This document shows, piece after piece, positions 17,702 through 26,366 of a stretch of DNA of 64,000 nt (positions are counted from its first letter, which is position 1; each line of letters opens with the position of its first letter). The position numbers were made by a program, and so were the translations under genes. Origin of the DNA: CALKXV01 sp964632495 (GTDB taxonomy: Bacteria; Pseudomonadota; Alphaproteobacteria; Rhodobacterales; Rhodobacteraceae); contig CAZWDS010000008.1 of NCBI GenBank assembly GCA_964632495.1, forward strand, positions 7,471 to 71,470, given 5' to 3'. Under the pieces are notes generated by a model that worked only from the letters and a program-made list of their open reading frames with translations, was not told where the DNA came from and did no database searches.

Positions 17702-18676
17702 TCAAGGCAAAAGGATCGTGGACCCGGTGGTTGTTCCGGCTTCTAAATCTTTGTGCGCCGCGACAACCTCGGACAGGGGACGGCTTTGATTTATGTTTAC
17801 CGTGACATGACCCGCTTGGATCATCTCGAAAACCCGACCTGCCGAATGTTCAAGATCCGGGCGCGGTCCGACATAGTTCGCCAGCGTGGGGCGTGTGAAA
17901 TACAGCGACCCGCCATGTTGCAACTGGTGCGGTGTTACGGCAGGCGCTTCGCCGGTGGTGGCCCCGAAAGAGACGAACATTCCGTAGGTCGCGAGGCATG
18001 CCAAAGACGTTTCAAAAGTCGCCTTGCCGATGCTGTCATAGACGACAGGCACCCCGGCCCCGCCCGTGATCTCTTTGACCCGCGCGACAATATCCTCGGA
18101 CCGTCGATCAATGGCGTGGGCGTAGCCCATCTGAAGTGCACGTGCGCAGTTTTCTGGCCCCGAAGTGACACCAATCATTTCTGCCCCCAGATGCTTGCCC
18201 CATTGACCAGCGATCTGACCAACGCCGCCCGAAGCCGCAAAGAACAGAACCTTGTCGCCCGGCTGGACTTTGTAAGTCCGCTCCAAAAGGTACTCGGCCG
18301 TCATGCCCTTCATCAGCGCGGCGGCGGCGATTTCATCCGTAATGCCTTGGGGGATTTTCAGAACCCGGGCAGCAGGTGCATTACGATGCGTCGCATAAGC
18401 GCCAAGTGCGCCGCCATAAACAACCCGGTCGCCAACGGCGAGATCGGTTACGCCTTCGCCAACCGCGATCACTTCGCCCGCGGCTTCCAGACCAAGGGTC
18501 GATGGCAAGTCCATTGGATAGTGGCCCGAGCGCTGGTACACATCCATGTAGTTCAATCCGATGGCCGTTTGCCGCAGTTGCACCTCACCGGCGGCAGGTG
18601 CCGGCAGCTCCACCGTTTCAATTTGCATGACGTCTGGCGCGCCCTGCTGGGCCATGATCACTCGGTCGGCGTTCAT
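17702..18676 (-). CDS. Quinone oxidoreductase-like MDR-family NADPH dehydrogenase
   Basis: This 324-residue zinc-free medium-chain reductase matches NADPH:quinone reductase (QOR). Features are GLNYMDVYQRSGHYP in the N-terminal domain, GLEAAGEVIAVGEGV, and the nucleotide-binding FFAASGGVGQIAGQW. There are no zinc-ligand cysteines. Likely substrates are quinones or alpha,beta-unsaturated carbonyls. It lies in the minus-strand catabolic run between DUF1330 (9-bp gap) and the DASS permease. A GGAGATCGAG stretch upstream of the ATG gives a good ribosome site. Confidence 0.88.
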   Translation of the reverse strand: MNADRVIMAQQGAPDVMQIETVELPAPAAGEVQLRQTAIGLNYMDVYQRSGHYPMDLPSTLGLEAAGEVIAVGEGVTDLAVGDRVVYGGALGAYATHRNAPAARVLKIPQGITDEIAAAALMKGMTAEYLLERTYKVQPGDKVLFFAASGGVGQIAGQWGKHLGAEMIGVTSGPENCARALQMGYAHAIDRRSEDIVARVKEITGGAGVPVVYDSIGKATFETSLACLATYGMFVSFGATTGEAPAVTPHQLQHGGSLYFTRPTLANYVGPRPDLEHSAGRVFEMIQAGHVTVNINQSRPLSEVVAAHKDLEAGTTTGSTILLP

Positions 18677-18685
18677 CTCGATCTC

Positions 18686-18991
18686 CTACTTGGTCGCGTC
18701 ACCGCTTTCGACAACCACCGTTTGAACTTCACCCGCCCCATTTGCGCGACGGAAGGCAGCGGCCTCGTTGTATTCGTCGGACTTAAAGCACGCCGTACCG
18801 GCGGCAAGGGTGGGAAATTCGATGACCACGAAACGCTCAAAATGTTCGGGGCCTTCCATGATCTCATAGTCTCCACCACGGGCCAGAACTTTGCCGCCAT
18901 GTTTGGCGATGATGGCGGGGACAAGGTCGGTGTACTTTTTGTACTCGACCGGATCATTGATCTTGGAGCGAGCGATCCAATAAGCGGGCAT
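18686..18991 (-). CDS. DUF1330 domain-containing protein
   Basis: This 101-residue protein has the DUF1330 (dimeric alpha/beta barrel) pattern: PAYWIARSKINDPVEYKKY at the start and RFVVIEFPT in the middle. The ATG at 18991 is chosen because AAGGA lies seven bases upstream; an ATG two codons earlier and a start at 19033 that would overlap DctM are less likely. The function of the family is not established, though the fold is shared with small monooxygenases and isomerase-like proteins. It sits between a TRAP transporter and a quinone oxidoreductase. Confidence 0.85.
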   Translation of the reverse strand: MPAYWIARSKINDPVEYKKYTDLVPAIIAKHGGKVLARGGDYEIMEGPEHFERFVVIEFPTLAAGTACFKSDEYNEAAAFRRANGAGEVQTVVVESGDATK

Positions 18992-19001
18992 GGGCATTTC
19001 C

Positions 19002-20357
19002 TTACATAAGAAGATTGGGCAACCAGTTGGCAATGCCCGGGAAGAGAACGATCAGTAGGACCGCGAACAGCATCACGAACCAATAGGGGATCGCGGAATA
19101 GAAAATGTTTTGCACACCGACCTTGTCGTCATTGATCGCCGCCTTGACCGTATAGACCAGCAAACCGAAAGGCGGGGTTAGAAGCCCGGCTTCAATAGCG
19201 ATGATGCCAACAATGGCGAAGGATAGTTGATCAAAACCAAAGGCCATTGCGACGGGTTCAAGGATCGGAACGGTCAAAAGCATGATCGAGATCGAGTCGA
19301 TGATCATGCCAAGGATGAACCAAATCAGGATGATGATGGCCAGCACCATGAACGGCTCGAACCCCGAGTTGACGAAGAACTCGCGGATGGCATTGGTGAC
19401 CCCGGTCATGGCAAGCGTGCGGGAATAGAGCGCGGCAGCGAGCAGAAGGATCATAATCGGCGCGGCGGTTTTGCCGACAGAATAGATGGATTGGACAAAA
19501 TCATTCCAGCGCATCCCTTTGATCCCGGCCAGGATCAACGCAAGGGCCGCCCCCGCCCCGGCCCCTTCGGTCGGTGTGAATAGGCCAAACCAGATGCCAC
19601 CCAGAACCGCGCCGATGATGCCGAAGACACCCCCCATAGACAGGAAAAGCTGCCCGGCTGGAAGTTCGACCTGTGCGCTGTCGAACCCGTCTTCGACTTT
19701 GACGCTTTCGTGGTCGATCCGCGCGGCACCTTCGCCCACCAGCTCTGGTTTCATCAAGGCTCGGATGACGATGTACATGATGAACAGCGTTGCCAGTAGG
19801 ATGCCCGGCAGAACGCCCGCAAGGAACAAGCGGCCGATGGATTGTTCGGTCAGGATGCCCCAAACGATCATCAGGACCGACGGCGGGATCAACATGCCAA
19901 GGCAGCTTGAACCGGCGATGGCCCCCAGCGAAAAGCCCCGATCATAGTTGTGGGCCTTCATCTCGGGGTATGCGATCCGGCTGAAGGCGGCGGCTGAGGC
20001 GATTGAGACGCCCGTGACAAAAGAGAAAACCGTGTTGCCCAGCACCGTCGCAATGGCAAGACGCGCGGGAATTTTCTTTAGGCCGCGGTTGATCGCGACA
20101 TAGATATCGGTGATCGCCCCAGATCGCCCTATGAACTCGCCCATCAACATGAATAGGGGTATGACCGCAAAGGTAAAATCTCGCAGCGCCTCGGCAGCGG
20201 TAGAGGCAATCGTCGCCTCAACAATCCGCATTTTGCCTGTGACAAGGTAGATGCCGACCAAACTGGTGATACCAAGCGCCACAGCAACGTGGACCCCAAG
20301 AAGGACAAGCCCCAGAAGAAGGACGATGATAAGTGAGGCCGTGCCAAAGTCGAACAT
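19002..20357 (-). CDS. TRAP transporter large membrane subunit (DctM)
   Basis: This 451-residue protein with about 12 hydrophobic segments has the DctM family signatures: FAVIPLFMLMGEFIGRSG, GSSCLGMLIPPSVLMIVWG and GLLTPPFGLLVYTVKA. It would couple Na+ or H+ flow to uptake of an organic acid delivered by the DctP protein. It follows DctQ by three bases and probably depends on translational coupling, since no strong ribosome site is seen. With DctP and DctQ it forms a complete TRAP system inside the catabolic run. Confidence 0.92.
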   Translation of the reverse strand: MFDFGTASLIIVLLLGLVLLGVHVAVALGITSLVGIYLVTGKMRIVEATIASTAAEALRDFTFAVIPLFMLMGEFIGRSGAITDIYVAINRGLKKIPARLAIATVLGNTVFSFVTGVSIASAAAFSRIAYPEMKAHNYDRGFSLGAIAGSSCLGMLIPPSVLMIVWGILTEQSIGRLFLAGVLPGILLATLFIMYIVIRALMKPELVGEGAARIDHESVKVEDGFDSAQVELPAGQLFLSMGGVFGIIGAVLGGIWFGLFTPTEGAGAGAALALILAGIKGMRWNDFVQSIYSVGKTAAPIMILLLAAALYSRTLAMTGVTNAIREFFVNSGFEPFMVLAIIILIWFILGMIIDSISIMLLTVPILEPVAMAFGFDQLSFAIVGIIAIEAGLLTPPFGLLVYTVKAAINDDKVGVQNIFYSAIPYWFVMLFAVLLIVLFPGIANWLPNLLM

Positions 20358-20360
20358 ATG

Positions 20361-20861
20361 TCAGAGATCCATGCGTTCGACCCGAAGGTCGAAGATTTCG
20401 ACGATGGCGAGAATGACGTAGTTGATCCCCGCCAGCCCTGCCCCAAAAATGATCATCCAGCGCGTGGGCCAGACCGGAACACGAAGAGCACCTTCGCCGT
20501 CGAACTCCCAATTCACGAAAGACCGAACAGCGGGTTTGATGCCTGCTTTCAAAAGGAAAAAGAACAGGAAGGCTCCTAGTGCAAAGGCGAAAATCAAAAG
20601 CGCTTTTTGCACGGGCTTTGGCATGGCCGTCACCAGAAAATCAGCGCGCAACATGGATTGGCTGCGCACCGCGAACCCGATTTGCAGGAAGACGATCATC
20701 ACAACCGAATTCGCCACGATTTCTTTCGTGCCCGAAATCGGCATGTTCATCGCACGCGTGATGATGTCGGCCAATATAAAGAAGCACAGGAAAAACGCCC
20801 AGATTGCGCCAAGGATCATCAGGAATTTGGTGAGCCTGTCGCTCATTCGAACCAGCAGCAT
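20361..20861 (-). CDS. TRAP transporter small membrane subunit (DctQ)
   Basis: This 166-residue protein has four hydrophobic segments (LMILGAIWAFFLCFFILADII, VVMIVFLQIGFAV, LLIFAFALGAFLFFFLL, WMIIFGAGLAGINYVILAIVE) typical of DctQ. The ATG at 20861 has a GAGG six bases upstream; an internal Met at residue 6 is an alternative start. It lies between DctP and DctM and is separated from DctP by a GC-rich hairpin. Confidence 0.88.
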   Translation of the reverse strand: MLLVRMSDRLTKFLMILGAIWAFFLCFFILADIITRAMNMPISGTKEIVANSVVMIVFLQIGFAVRSQSMLRADFLVTAMPKPVQKALLIFAFALGAFLFFFLLKAGIKPAVRSFVNWEFDGEGALRVPVWPTRWMIIFGAGLAGINYVILAIVEIFDLRVERMDL

Positions 20862-20881
20862 CTTGGCCTCGGCGCTTGTGC

Positions 20882-20910
20882 AAAAGGAACGCCCCGCAAT
20901 CAGCGGGGCG
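20882..20910 (-). terminator. Hairpin after the TRAP binding-protein gene, probable attenuator
   Basis: The stem CGCCCCGC/GCGGGGCG (20890-20897 with 20903-20910, loop of 5) is followed on the minus strand by TTCCTTTT. It lies between DctP and DctQ and would let more binding protein than membrane subunit be made, by partial termination or by 3'-end protection. Confidence 0.6.
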
Positions 20911-20924
20911 CTCGGTCTTAGTGA

Positions 20925-21986
20925 TTATTCGACGACGTAGCGCACTGGCCACTCATAGCCGTTGGCTTCCGCGCGATCCAAGACCAGGTTCAGAACCTGC
21001 GTCGCAGGAAGACCCTGTGCATCAAGCTCCGTCGCCAGCGACTGCGGCCAATCAGCAAGCGATTCAGCCCATTCCTTGCGCACAGCCGGGTCGATCTCGG
21101 TGACCGTAATCAGCTCGCGTAACTCGTCCACCAGCCGGTCGTATTCGGACGCATTGACGATACCAGTCTGCTGTTCGTAGTCAGCCGCGACTTCAAGCAG
21201 GATTTCTTTAAAGTCATCCGGCAGTTCGTCATAGGTGTCTTTGTTGATCGTCAACCCATGCCAAGTCATCGAACCAAAACCGATCAGCGTGTAGTAAGGG
21301 CCCGGCTCATAAAGCTTCAGGTTCACCCAAGCCGAAGGGAACATGATCCAGCCTTCGTAGACGTTGGTGTTCATCTCGGTATAGGCGGTCGCAAGCGAGG
21401 ACTGCACTTCGGAGACACCAGCCAGCTTCAGCCAGTTCAGGTTCAGACCAGCACCGGCGATCTTCTGCCCCTGAAGGTCTTCCAGGTTTTCCCATGGAAA
21501 TGAAGTCCCAAGGTTATAGCCACCGTCGGCAATGCGGCTCAGCATGACCTGGTTGAACTTGTCCTCGAAGACATCCGTCAGATACGGCACTTCGGCATAG
21601 ACTTCCTGCGCGATCTTCAGCGACATTTCCGGGTCCATCGTGCCGAAAGGCATCATGACCTGAAATGCGTGAAGCGGCAGGTTCGACGGCTCAAAGCAGA
21701 AGCAGAAACCACCAATATCAAGAATCCCGTCCTGAACGCCTTCCAAGACCTCGGTGACCTTCACGATCGATCCCGAGTAACCTTCGACGAAGTTCACAGT
21801 GTGATCTGTGCGGGCTTCGACGCGTTCTTTCAGCTCTTTCTGGAAATAGTCGATCATCAGACCGGCATAAACGACGCCCGGTGGATGGCCTGATCCGATG
21901 CGAAGGGTGATGTCCTCTGCAGTGGCCGCCGATCCGAAGGTCATGGCGGTAAGCGCGGCTGCGCCCGTTGCAAGAATTCTGTTCAT
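20925..21986 (-). CDS. TRAP transporter substrate-binding protein (DctP family)
   Basis: This 353-residue protein has a Sec signal peptide (hydrophobic core AAALTAMTFGSAATA, cleavage near residue 24) followed by a DctP-type domain starting EDITLRIGSGHPPG. The chosen ATG at 21986 has a strong GGGAGGAAAAT ribosome site; the open frame extends eight codons further. It delivers substrate to the DctQ/DctM pair just downstream. A DHDPS-family aldolase gene lies upstream on the same strand. The unusual Cys pair in GFCFCFEP near residue 100 is of unknown meaning. The ligand is probably an organic acid, but is not determined. Confidence 0.88.
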   Translation of the reverse strand: MNRILATGAAALTAMTFGSAATAEDITLRIGSGHPPGVVYAGLMIDYFQKELKERVEARTDHTVNFVEGYSGSIVKVTEVLEGVQDGILDIGGFCFCFEPSNLPLHAFQVMMPFGTMDPEMSLKIAQEVYAEVPYLTDVFEDKFNQVMLSRIADGGYNLGTSFPWENLEDLQGQKIAGAGLNLNWLKLAGVSEVQSSLATAYTEMNTNVYEGWIMFPSAWVNLKLYEPGPYYTLIGFGSMTWHGLTINKDTYDELPDDFKEILLEVAADYEQQTGIVNASEYDRLVDELRELITVTEIDPAVRKEWAESLADWPQSLATELDAQGLPATQVLNLVLDRAEANGYEWPVRYVVE

Positions 21987-22110
21987 ATTTTCCTCCCTAA
22001 GGTGATCCAAATCCGATTTTTGGCGCGGCTCTTACTGGGTCGCTGCCCGGATCAAAGTTGTGTCTCGCTGCTCTGCTCTTGGTGCTCCTTTCAACCGCCT
22101 CGGCTTTCGC

Positions 22111-23022
22111 TCAAGCGGCGTCTGCCGCTTTCAATTCTTCCAGGTCCGCTTTCAGACTGGCTTGTTGTTCCGCGCTCAAAGGCATCAATGGCGGCGCCAT
22201 GCGTGTCCAACTGTCATCATCGGTTCGCCAGGCTTCGATCTGTTTCATCGCCGCCATCAATGGATACTTCCCGGCAACCGCACGCGCAGCACCTGCCATT
22301 TTGAAGGCGTGGCTGTCTGGTCCTTCTTTCCATGCTTTTTGGATGTAATTGGCAAAGGCATTCGTCGATCCCGAGATGATGCCCGCGCACCCGCCCTCAA
22401 GTCCTTCGAACAAGAACGCCTCGCTTGACGGATAAACATCGAAGTCCGCCTCGACCCCGCCTGTCGCCTTGGCGAAAGCAAGGGATTGAGACATGTCGCC
22501 ACTGGAATCCTTCAAACCTGCGATCAACGGCCCAAAGGCTTGCTTCAGGCGTACGACAACATCGACCGGGATCGGCGACATGGACATTTGCGGGAAGTGA
22601 TAAAGATAGACCCGCAACCGATCGTCGCCCACCTTTTCCACAAGCTGCGAGAAGTAGGCGTAAAGCCCTTCGTCACTTGGATTTTTGTAATAAAACGGCG
22701 GCAAAACCAACACGTTGTGAAACCCAGCCGAAACGGTCTCGGACGTCAGGGCGACGGCGTCGGCGGTCGAGCATGATCCGGTGCCAAAGATGGCTCTGTT
22801 CGGATCAAACCCGGCTTTTGCAAATGCGGCAGGCAGCGCCATTCGGTCACGCATTGCAACCGAGTTGCCTTCGCCTGTCGTGCCCGTCGGTGCCACGCCA
22901 TCGCAGCCGCCATCCGAGATCAGATGATTGCAGTACGCGAGGTGTTTGTCGAAATCGAGCGACCCATCTTCACGAAACGGCGACACGGCAGCCGCATAGA
23001 TCCCTCGTATTGCCTTGGTCAT
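22111..23022 (-). CDS. Dihydrodipicolinate synthase/N-acetylneuraminate lyase (DHDPS) superfamily protein
   Basis: This 303-residue TIM-barrel aldolase keeps the family residues: GTTGEGNS near 48-54, the proton-relay Tyr141 in VYLYHFP, and the Schiff-base Lys171 in AGLKDSSGD. The superfamily includes lyases and dehydratases for 2-oxo-3-deoxy sugar acids and hydroxy-oxo acids. Being beside TRAP genes and a Zn-alcohol dehydrogenase, rather than lysine-biosynthesis genes, it more likely works in catabolism. It starts 11 bp after the dehydrogenase stop, in the same operon. Confidence 0.87.
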   Translation of the reverse strand: MTKAIRGIYAAAVSPFREDGSLDFDKHLAYCNHLISDGGCDGVAPTGTTGEGNSVAMRDRMALPAAFAKAGFDPNRAIFGTGSCSTADAVALTSETVSAGFHNVLVLPPFYYKNPSDEGLYAYFSQLVEKVGDDRLRVYLYHFPQMSMSPIPVDVVVRLKQAFGPLIAGLKDSSGDMSQSLAFAKATGGVEADFDVYPSSEAFLFEGLEGGCAGIISGSTNAFANYIQKAWKEGPDSHAFKMAGAARAVAGKYPLMAAMKQIEAWRTDDDSWTRMAPPLMPLSAEQQASLKADLEELKAADAA

Positions 23023-23033
23023 TCTTAGTTTTC

Positions 23034-24203
23034 CTATTCCGCAGCCGCTGATTTTGCGGCACTTTCTTTGTTTGAAACCACAACCTTGATCGCATCATCA
23101 ACCCGCTCGCGCGCATAACGCAAAGCTTCGGGCAGGTCTTCCATGGGGAAGGTGTGAGTGTGAACCTTAGTGGCGTCGAACCGTTTGTCGGCCATGAACG
23201 CCATAGCGCGATGCGTGGCCGAACGGCCCTCGCCCCGGATGCCGTAAAGATAGATGTTGTTAACGGCGAGATAGCCCAGATCAAATTCGACCGGCTTTTT
23301 CGGAAACGCCGCCAAACAGACTTTGCCGCCACGGTTGGTCATATGGACGGCTTGGTTCACCGTTATCTCGCTGCCCGCGCAGTCGACAACATAGTCGGCA
23401 CCTTTGGACCCAACAAGCTGTTTGACCCGGGCCAACACGTCTTCGTTGCGCGCATCAATAACCGCGTCCGCGCCCAGCTCTAGGCCGATCTTATTGCGGT
23501 TCTCGCGGGTGCCCACCAGAACAACGGGGCTTGCCCCCAGCGATTTGGCGACAGCCACCGCCAAAAGCCCAATGGGGCCCGGCCCAATCACAACGACGCT
23601 TTCGCCCGCTACAAGACCGCCAAGTTCGGTCAACCCATACATCGATGTGCCCGCCGTGACGACAAGCGTCGCTTCCGCATCTGACATATCGTCGGGCACT
23701 TTGATCATCGTGTTGATGTTGTTGACTGCGTATTCTGCGAACCCGCCGTTGGTCGTAAACCCGTTTGCGCGATGCCCTTTATCAAGGTCGCCATAATTCA
23801 AGCCGTAGTTATGGCAAGACGTGTACATGCCCATCCGGCAGCGCTTGCACTGGCCGCATCCGGCATGGATTTCGACCGTCACGCGATCACCAATCGCGAA
23901 TTCGTCAACGCCCGGACCCAGGGCCGCAATTGTGCCCATGTATTCATGACCCGGCGTGAAATCCTTGTTAAACGGCGGCCCGCCTTCGAACATCGCGGGC
24001 GTTCCGTAGGTGATAATTTCAAGGTCGGTCGCGCAAATGGCGACTGCATCAATCCGAACCAAAGCTTCCGCGCGACCCGGTGTCGGAACGTCTTTTTCGA
24101 CCAGCTTCAATTCATCGGGATTGCCCAGCACCCAAGCCCTCATCTGATCCGGCACAGGCATGGACTCTGAATACTTCACTTTCGCCACATTGCTGTTTTC
24201 CAA
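23034..24203 (-). CDS. Zinc-binding alcohol dehydrogenase (MDR family)
   Basis: This is up to 389 residues. It has the catalytic Zn ligands in AICATDLE and GHEYMG, the four structural Zn cysteines in AGCGQCKRCRMGMYTSC, and a Rossmann motif in VVIGPGPIGLLAVAVAKSLGA. It would oxidise a polyol or hydroxy acid with NAD(P)+. The start given is TTG at 24203; ATGs at residues 15 (MPVPDQ) and 21 are possible. A perfect GntR-type palindrome lies 38 bp upstream of this start, so the gene heads the minus-strand operon under the divergent regulator. Confidence 0.86.
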   Translation of the reverse strand: MENSNVAKVKYSESMPVPDQMRAWVLGNPDELKLVEKDVPTPGRAEALVRIDAVAICATDLEIITYGTPAMFEGGPPFNKDFTPGHEYMGTIAALGPGVDEFAIGDRVTVEIHAGCGQCKRCRMGMYTSCHNYGLNYGDLDKGHRANGFTTNGGFAEYAVNNINTMIKVPDDMSDAEATLVVTAGTSMYGLTELGGLVAGESVVVIGPGPIGLLAVAVAKSLGASPVVLVGTRENRNKIGLELGADAVIDARNEDVLARVKQLVGSKGADYVVDCAGSEITVNQAVHMTNRGGKVCLAAFPKKPVEFDLGYLAVNNIYLYGIRGEGRSATHRAMAFMADKRFDATKVHTHTFPMEDLPEALRYARERVDDAIKVVVSNKESAAKSAAAE

Positions 24204-24240
24204 GCTGAAACATCCCCTCTTTCAGATCGATCTGCCCAAA

Positions 24241-24252
24241 TTGGTTAACCAA
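24241..24252. promoter_or_regulatory. GntR-type operator 1 (upstream of Zn-alcohol dehydrogenase operon)
   Basis: TTGGTTAACCAA is a perfect 12-bp palindrome, of the TGGT-N2-ACCA type known for FadR/FCD GntR regulators. It lies 38 bp before the minus-strand operon start. An identical site lies 144 bp away at the start of the divergent gntR gene. Confidence 0.75.
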
Positions 24253-24383
24253 AGCAGACAGATTCGCACCAAATTGCGCGTGCCTCACAAAAGCCTAGCG
24301 AGCCAGCAGCACTGCGTAAACCAAATTATTTTATTGACTTCACGCCTCACCTGCCCTCTTTCTTACGCAGGGGAATGCATTAA

Positions 24384-24397
24384 ATTGGTTAACCAAT
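24384..24397. promoter_or_regulatory. GntR-type operator 2 (over the gntR start codon)
   Basis: ATTGGTTAACCAAT is a 14-bp perfect palindrome overlapping the ATG at 24396 of the regulator. Binding here would block expression of gntR and the genes after it. The region 24253-24383 between the operators is AT-rich and carries a TTGACT -35-like hexamer at 24334, but the matching -10 is unclear. Confidence 0.75.
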
Positions 24398-25082
24398 GAG
24401 CTATATCGGCGCTATGACATCGTCTCGCGAAGCCTTGGCAAGCTGGCTTACCAGCTCTGGTGCGACACCGGGTGATCGGCTGCCGCCGGAACGGAAATTA
24501 TGTGAAAGACTCGGGATATCGCGCGGCGAATTGCGCAAAGCAATGATGGCGCTGGAAGCCGACGGTCTTGTTGAACGTCATGTGGGCCGCGGAACATTTC
24601 TGCGCTCCGGCTCTCCCCTTGAAAAAAGCGATGCGCCCTTCGTCATGCGCCTGTCCGAGATCACCAGCCCCCACGCGGCCATGATGGCGCGCCTGTCGTT
24701 AGAGCCGGAACTGGCCGGGCACGCTGCAATCCATGCAGCGCCGCGCCATTTAACCGAGGCGCGGCGATTGTGCGAAAGTATGAGGGCCGCCGAAACTTGG
24801 ACGGAATACGAAAAGCACGACACGCGCCTTCACGAATTGATCGCGGTCGCGTCGGGCAATCCCTTGTTGGCCGAATTGCATAGGATCGTGAATGCGGTCC
24901 GTGTGTCGGTCGTGTGGTCCAACCTTGAACTCCCGCAAGGTGGACCACCAGCCGACTACCATTCCTTTGACGAGCATGACGACATTGTCGATGCCCTTGA
25001 ACGACGTGATCGTGCGGCGGCTCATGCTGCCATGCGAAACCACCTGAAATCTGTACGTGCAACACTTCTGAAGGACGACTGA
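24396..25082 (+). CDS. GntR-family transcriptional regulator, FadR/FCD subfamily
   Basis: This 228-residue protein has an N-terminal winged helix-turn-helix (GDRLPPERKLCERLGISRGELRKAMMALEADGLVERHVGRGTF, given in part: PPERKLCERLGISRGELR) and an all-helical C-terminal FCD ligand domain with metal-type histidines (HDTRLHELI, and HAAMRNHL at the end). FCD regulators sense carboxylates or acyl-CoA-like effectors. The ATG at 24396 lies in an operator; no ribosome site is seen, and an ATG at 24414 is an alternative. It is probably the master regulator of the divergent catabolic island on both sides and perhaps of the 37-kb genes. Confidence 0.9.
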   Translation: MSYIGAMTSSREALASWLTSSGATPGDRLPPERKLCERLGISRGELRKAMMALEADGLVERHVGRGTFLRSGSPLEKSDAPFVMRLSEITSPHAAMMARLSLEPELAGHAAIHAAPRHLTEARRLCESMRAAETWTEYEKHDTRLHELIAVASGNPLLAELHRIVNAVRVSVVWSNLELPQGGPPADYHSFDEHDDIVDALERRDRAAAHAAMRNHLKSVRATLLKDD

Positions 25083-25085
25083 AAC

Positions 25086-25721
25086 GTGATTGATCTTTAC
25101 ACATGGACGACCCCGAACGGACGCAAAGTCTCGATCCTGCTTGAGGAATTGGGCGTCGACTACAACGTTCACGCCATCGACATATCGAAGGACGAACAAT
25201 TTGATCCTGAATTCCTGAAAATCGCCCCGAACAATCGCATTCCGGCGATCGTAGATCATGAGACTGGCGTCCAGATGATGGAAACGGGTGCCATCATGCT
25301 TTACCTCGCAGAAAAGTATGACCGGTTTCTGCCTAAAGATGACCGCTGGGCTGCGATTGAGTGGCTGATGTGGCAAATGGGCGGGATTGGCCCGATGCTG
25401 GGTCAGGTCCATCACTTCGTAAAGTACAACGCCGGCAAATCCGCTTATGCCGAGGAACGCTATTCGAACGAAGCGAAACGTCTGTACGGTGTGTTGAACC
25501 GACGGCTGGAAGGGCGCGACTATATCGCCGGAACCGGTCGCGGCGAATACTCGATCACCGACATGGCGACATGGCCTTGGATCTCGCGTTTTGACTGGCA
25601 GCAGATCGATCTGAGCGACTTCCCGAATGTCCGTGATTGGTATCTGCGCATCGCAGAACGTCCCGGTGTTCAAAAGGGGTATCAGGTGCCCAAATACGTC
25701 ACCGACATCCCGATGCCCTAA
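25086..25721 (+). CDS. Glutathione S-transferase family protein
   Basis: This 211-residue protein has the thioredoxin-like N-terminal domain (IDLYTWTTPNGRKVSILLEELG) and the C-terminal helical domain. The TTPNGRKVS segment matches YfcG/nu-class GSTs, which have glutathione-disulfide reductase activity. The start is GTG, four bases after the gntR stop, so it is in the gntR transcription unit. The presence of a glutathione enzyme suggests a reactive or electrophilic intermediate, but this is inference. Confidence 0.88.
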   Translation: MIDLYTWTTPNGRKVSILLEELGVDYNVHAIDISKDEQFDPEFLKIAPNNRIPAIVDHETGVQMMETGAIMLYLAEKYDRFLPKDDRWAAIEWLMWQMGGIGPMLGQVHHFVKYNAGKSAYAEERYSNEAKRLYGVLNRRLEGRDYIAGTGRGEYSITDMATWPWISRFDWQQIDLSDFPNVRDWYLRIAERPGVQKGYQVPKYVTDIPMP

Positions 25722-25739
25722 GCCAAACAAGGAAAACGC

Positions 25740-26333
25740 ATGCCCCATATCGCACCTGTTGATTTGACGGCGTCCGAGGACGCAAAAGCGGATATCGAAT
25801 GGCTGGCATCGGCCACAGGCTTTGTTGCGAATTCGATGCTGACGCTGTCGCATCGCCCCGAAATCGCGAAGGCGGTTTTGGGGTTGATCCGGGCGGTGGT
25901 GCGGTCACCAGGCACGGTCGATCCGGCTCTGCGCTGGATGGTGGCCCATGTGACCAGCTTGGCGAACGGGTGCCAGTATTGCTCGGCCCACACCTTCAAA
26001 AACGGTGCCGACAATGGTGTGCCCGAAGACAAGTTAGAAGCGTTGTGGGAATTCGAAACGAACCCCGTCTTTTCCGACGCGGAACGGGCCGCTTTGCGCG
26101 TGGCGGTCACCGGCGGGCAATGTCCGTCCTTTGCATCACCCGAAGACATGGCCGAGCTTCGCCGCCACTTTGCGCCTGAACAAGTGGTTGAAATCGGGGC
26201 CGTGATTGCGCTTTTCGGTTTCAACAACCGTTGGAACGCCTTGATGGAAACAGACATCGAAGACAGCGTCACATCTTTCACAGACTCCAAGAACTACAAA
26301 GGGCCCGAGGCAACGACCTGGGGTCACACCTGA
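25740..26333 (+). CDS. Carboxymuconolactone decarboxylase/AhpD-like protein
   Basis: This 197-residue all-helical protein has the AhpD-type redox motif NGCQYCSAHTF with Cys78, Cys81 and His84. That indicates a thiol peroxidase or disulfide-relay protein rather than a true decarboxylase. AAGGA precedes the ATG. It lies 18 bp after the GST gene; the pair may deal with peroxides or thiol adducts formed during catabolism. Confidence 0.87.
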   Translation: MPHIAPVDLTASEDAKADIEWLASATGFVANSMLTLSHRPEIAKAVLGLIRAVVRSPGTVDPALRWMVAHVTSLANGCQYCSAHTFKNGADNGVPEDKLEALWEFETNPVFSDAERAALRVAVTGGQCPSFASPEDMAELRRHFAPEQVVEIGAVIALFGFNNRWNALMETDIEDSVTSFTDSKNYKGPEATTWGHT

Positions 26334-26366
26334 TCTCACGGAGATCGAAAAACTGGGAGGAAAATA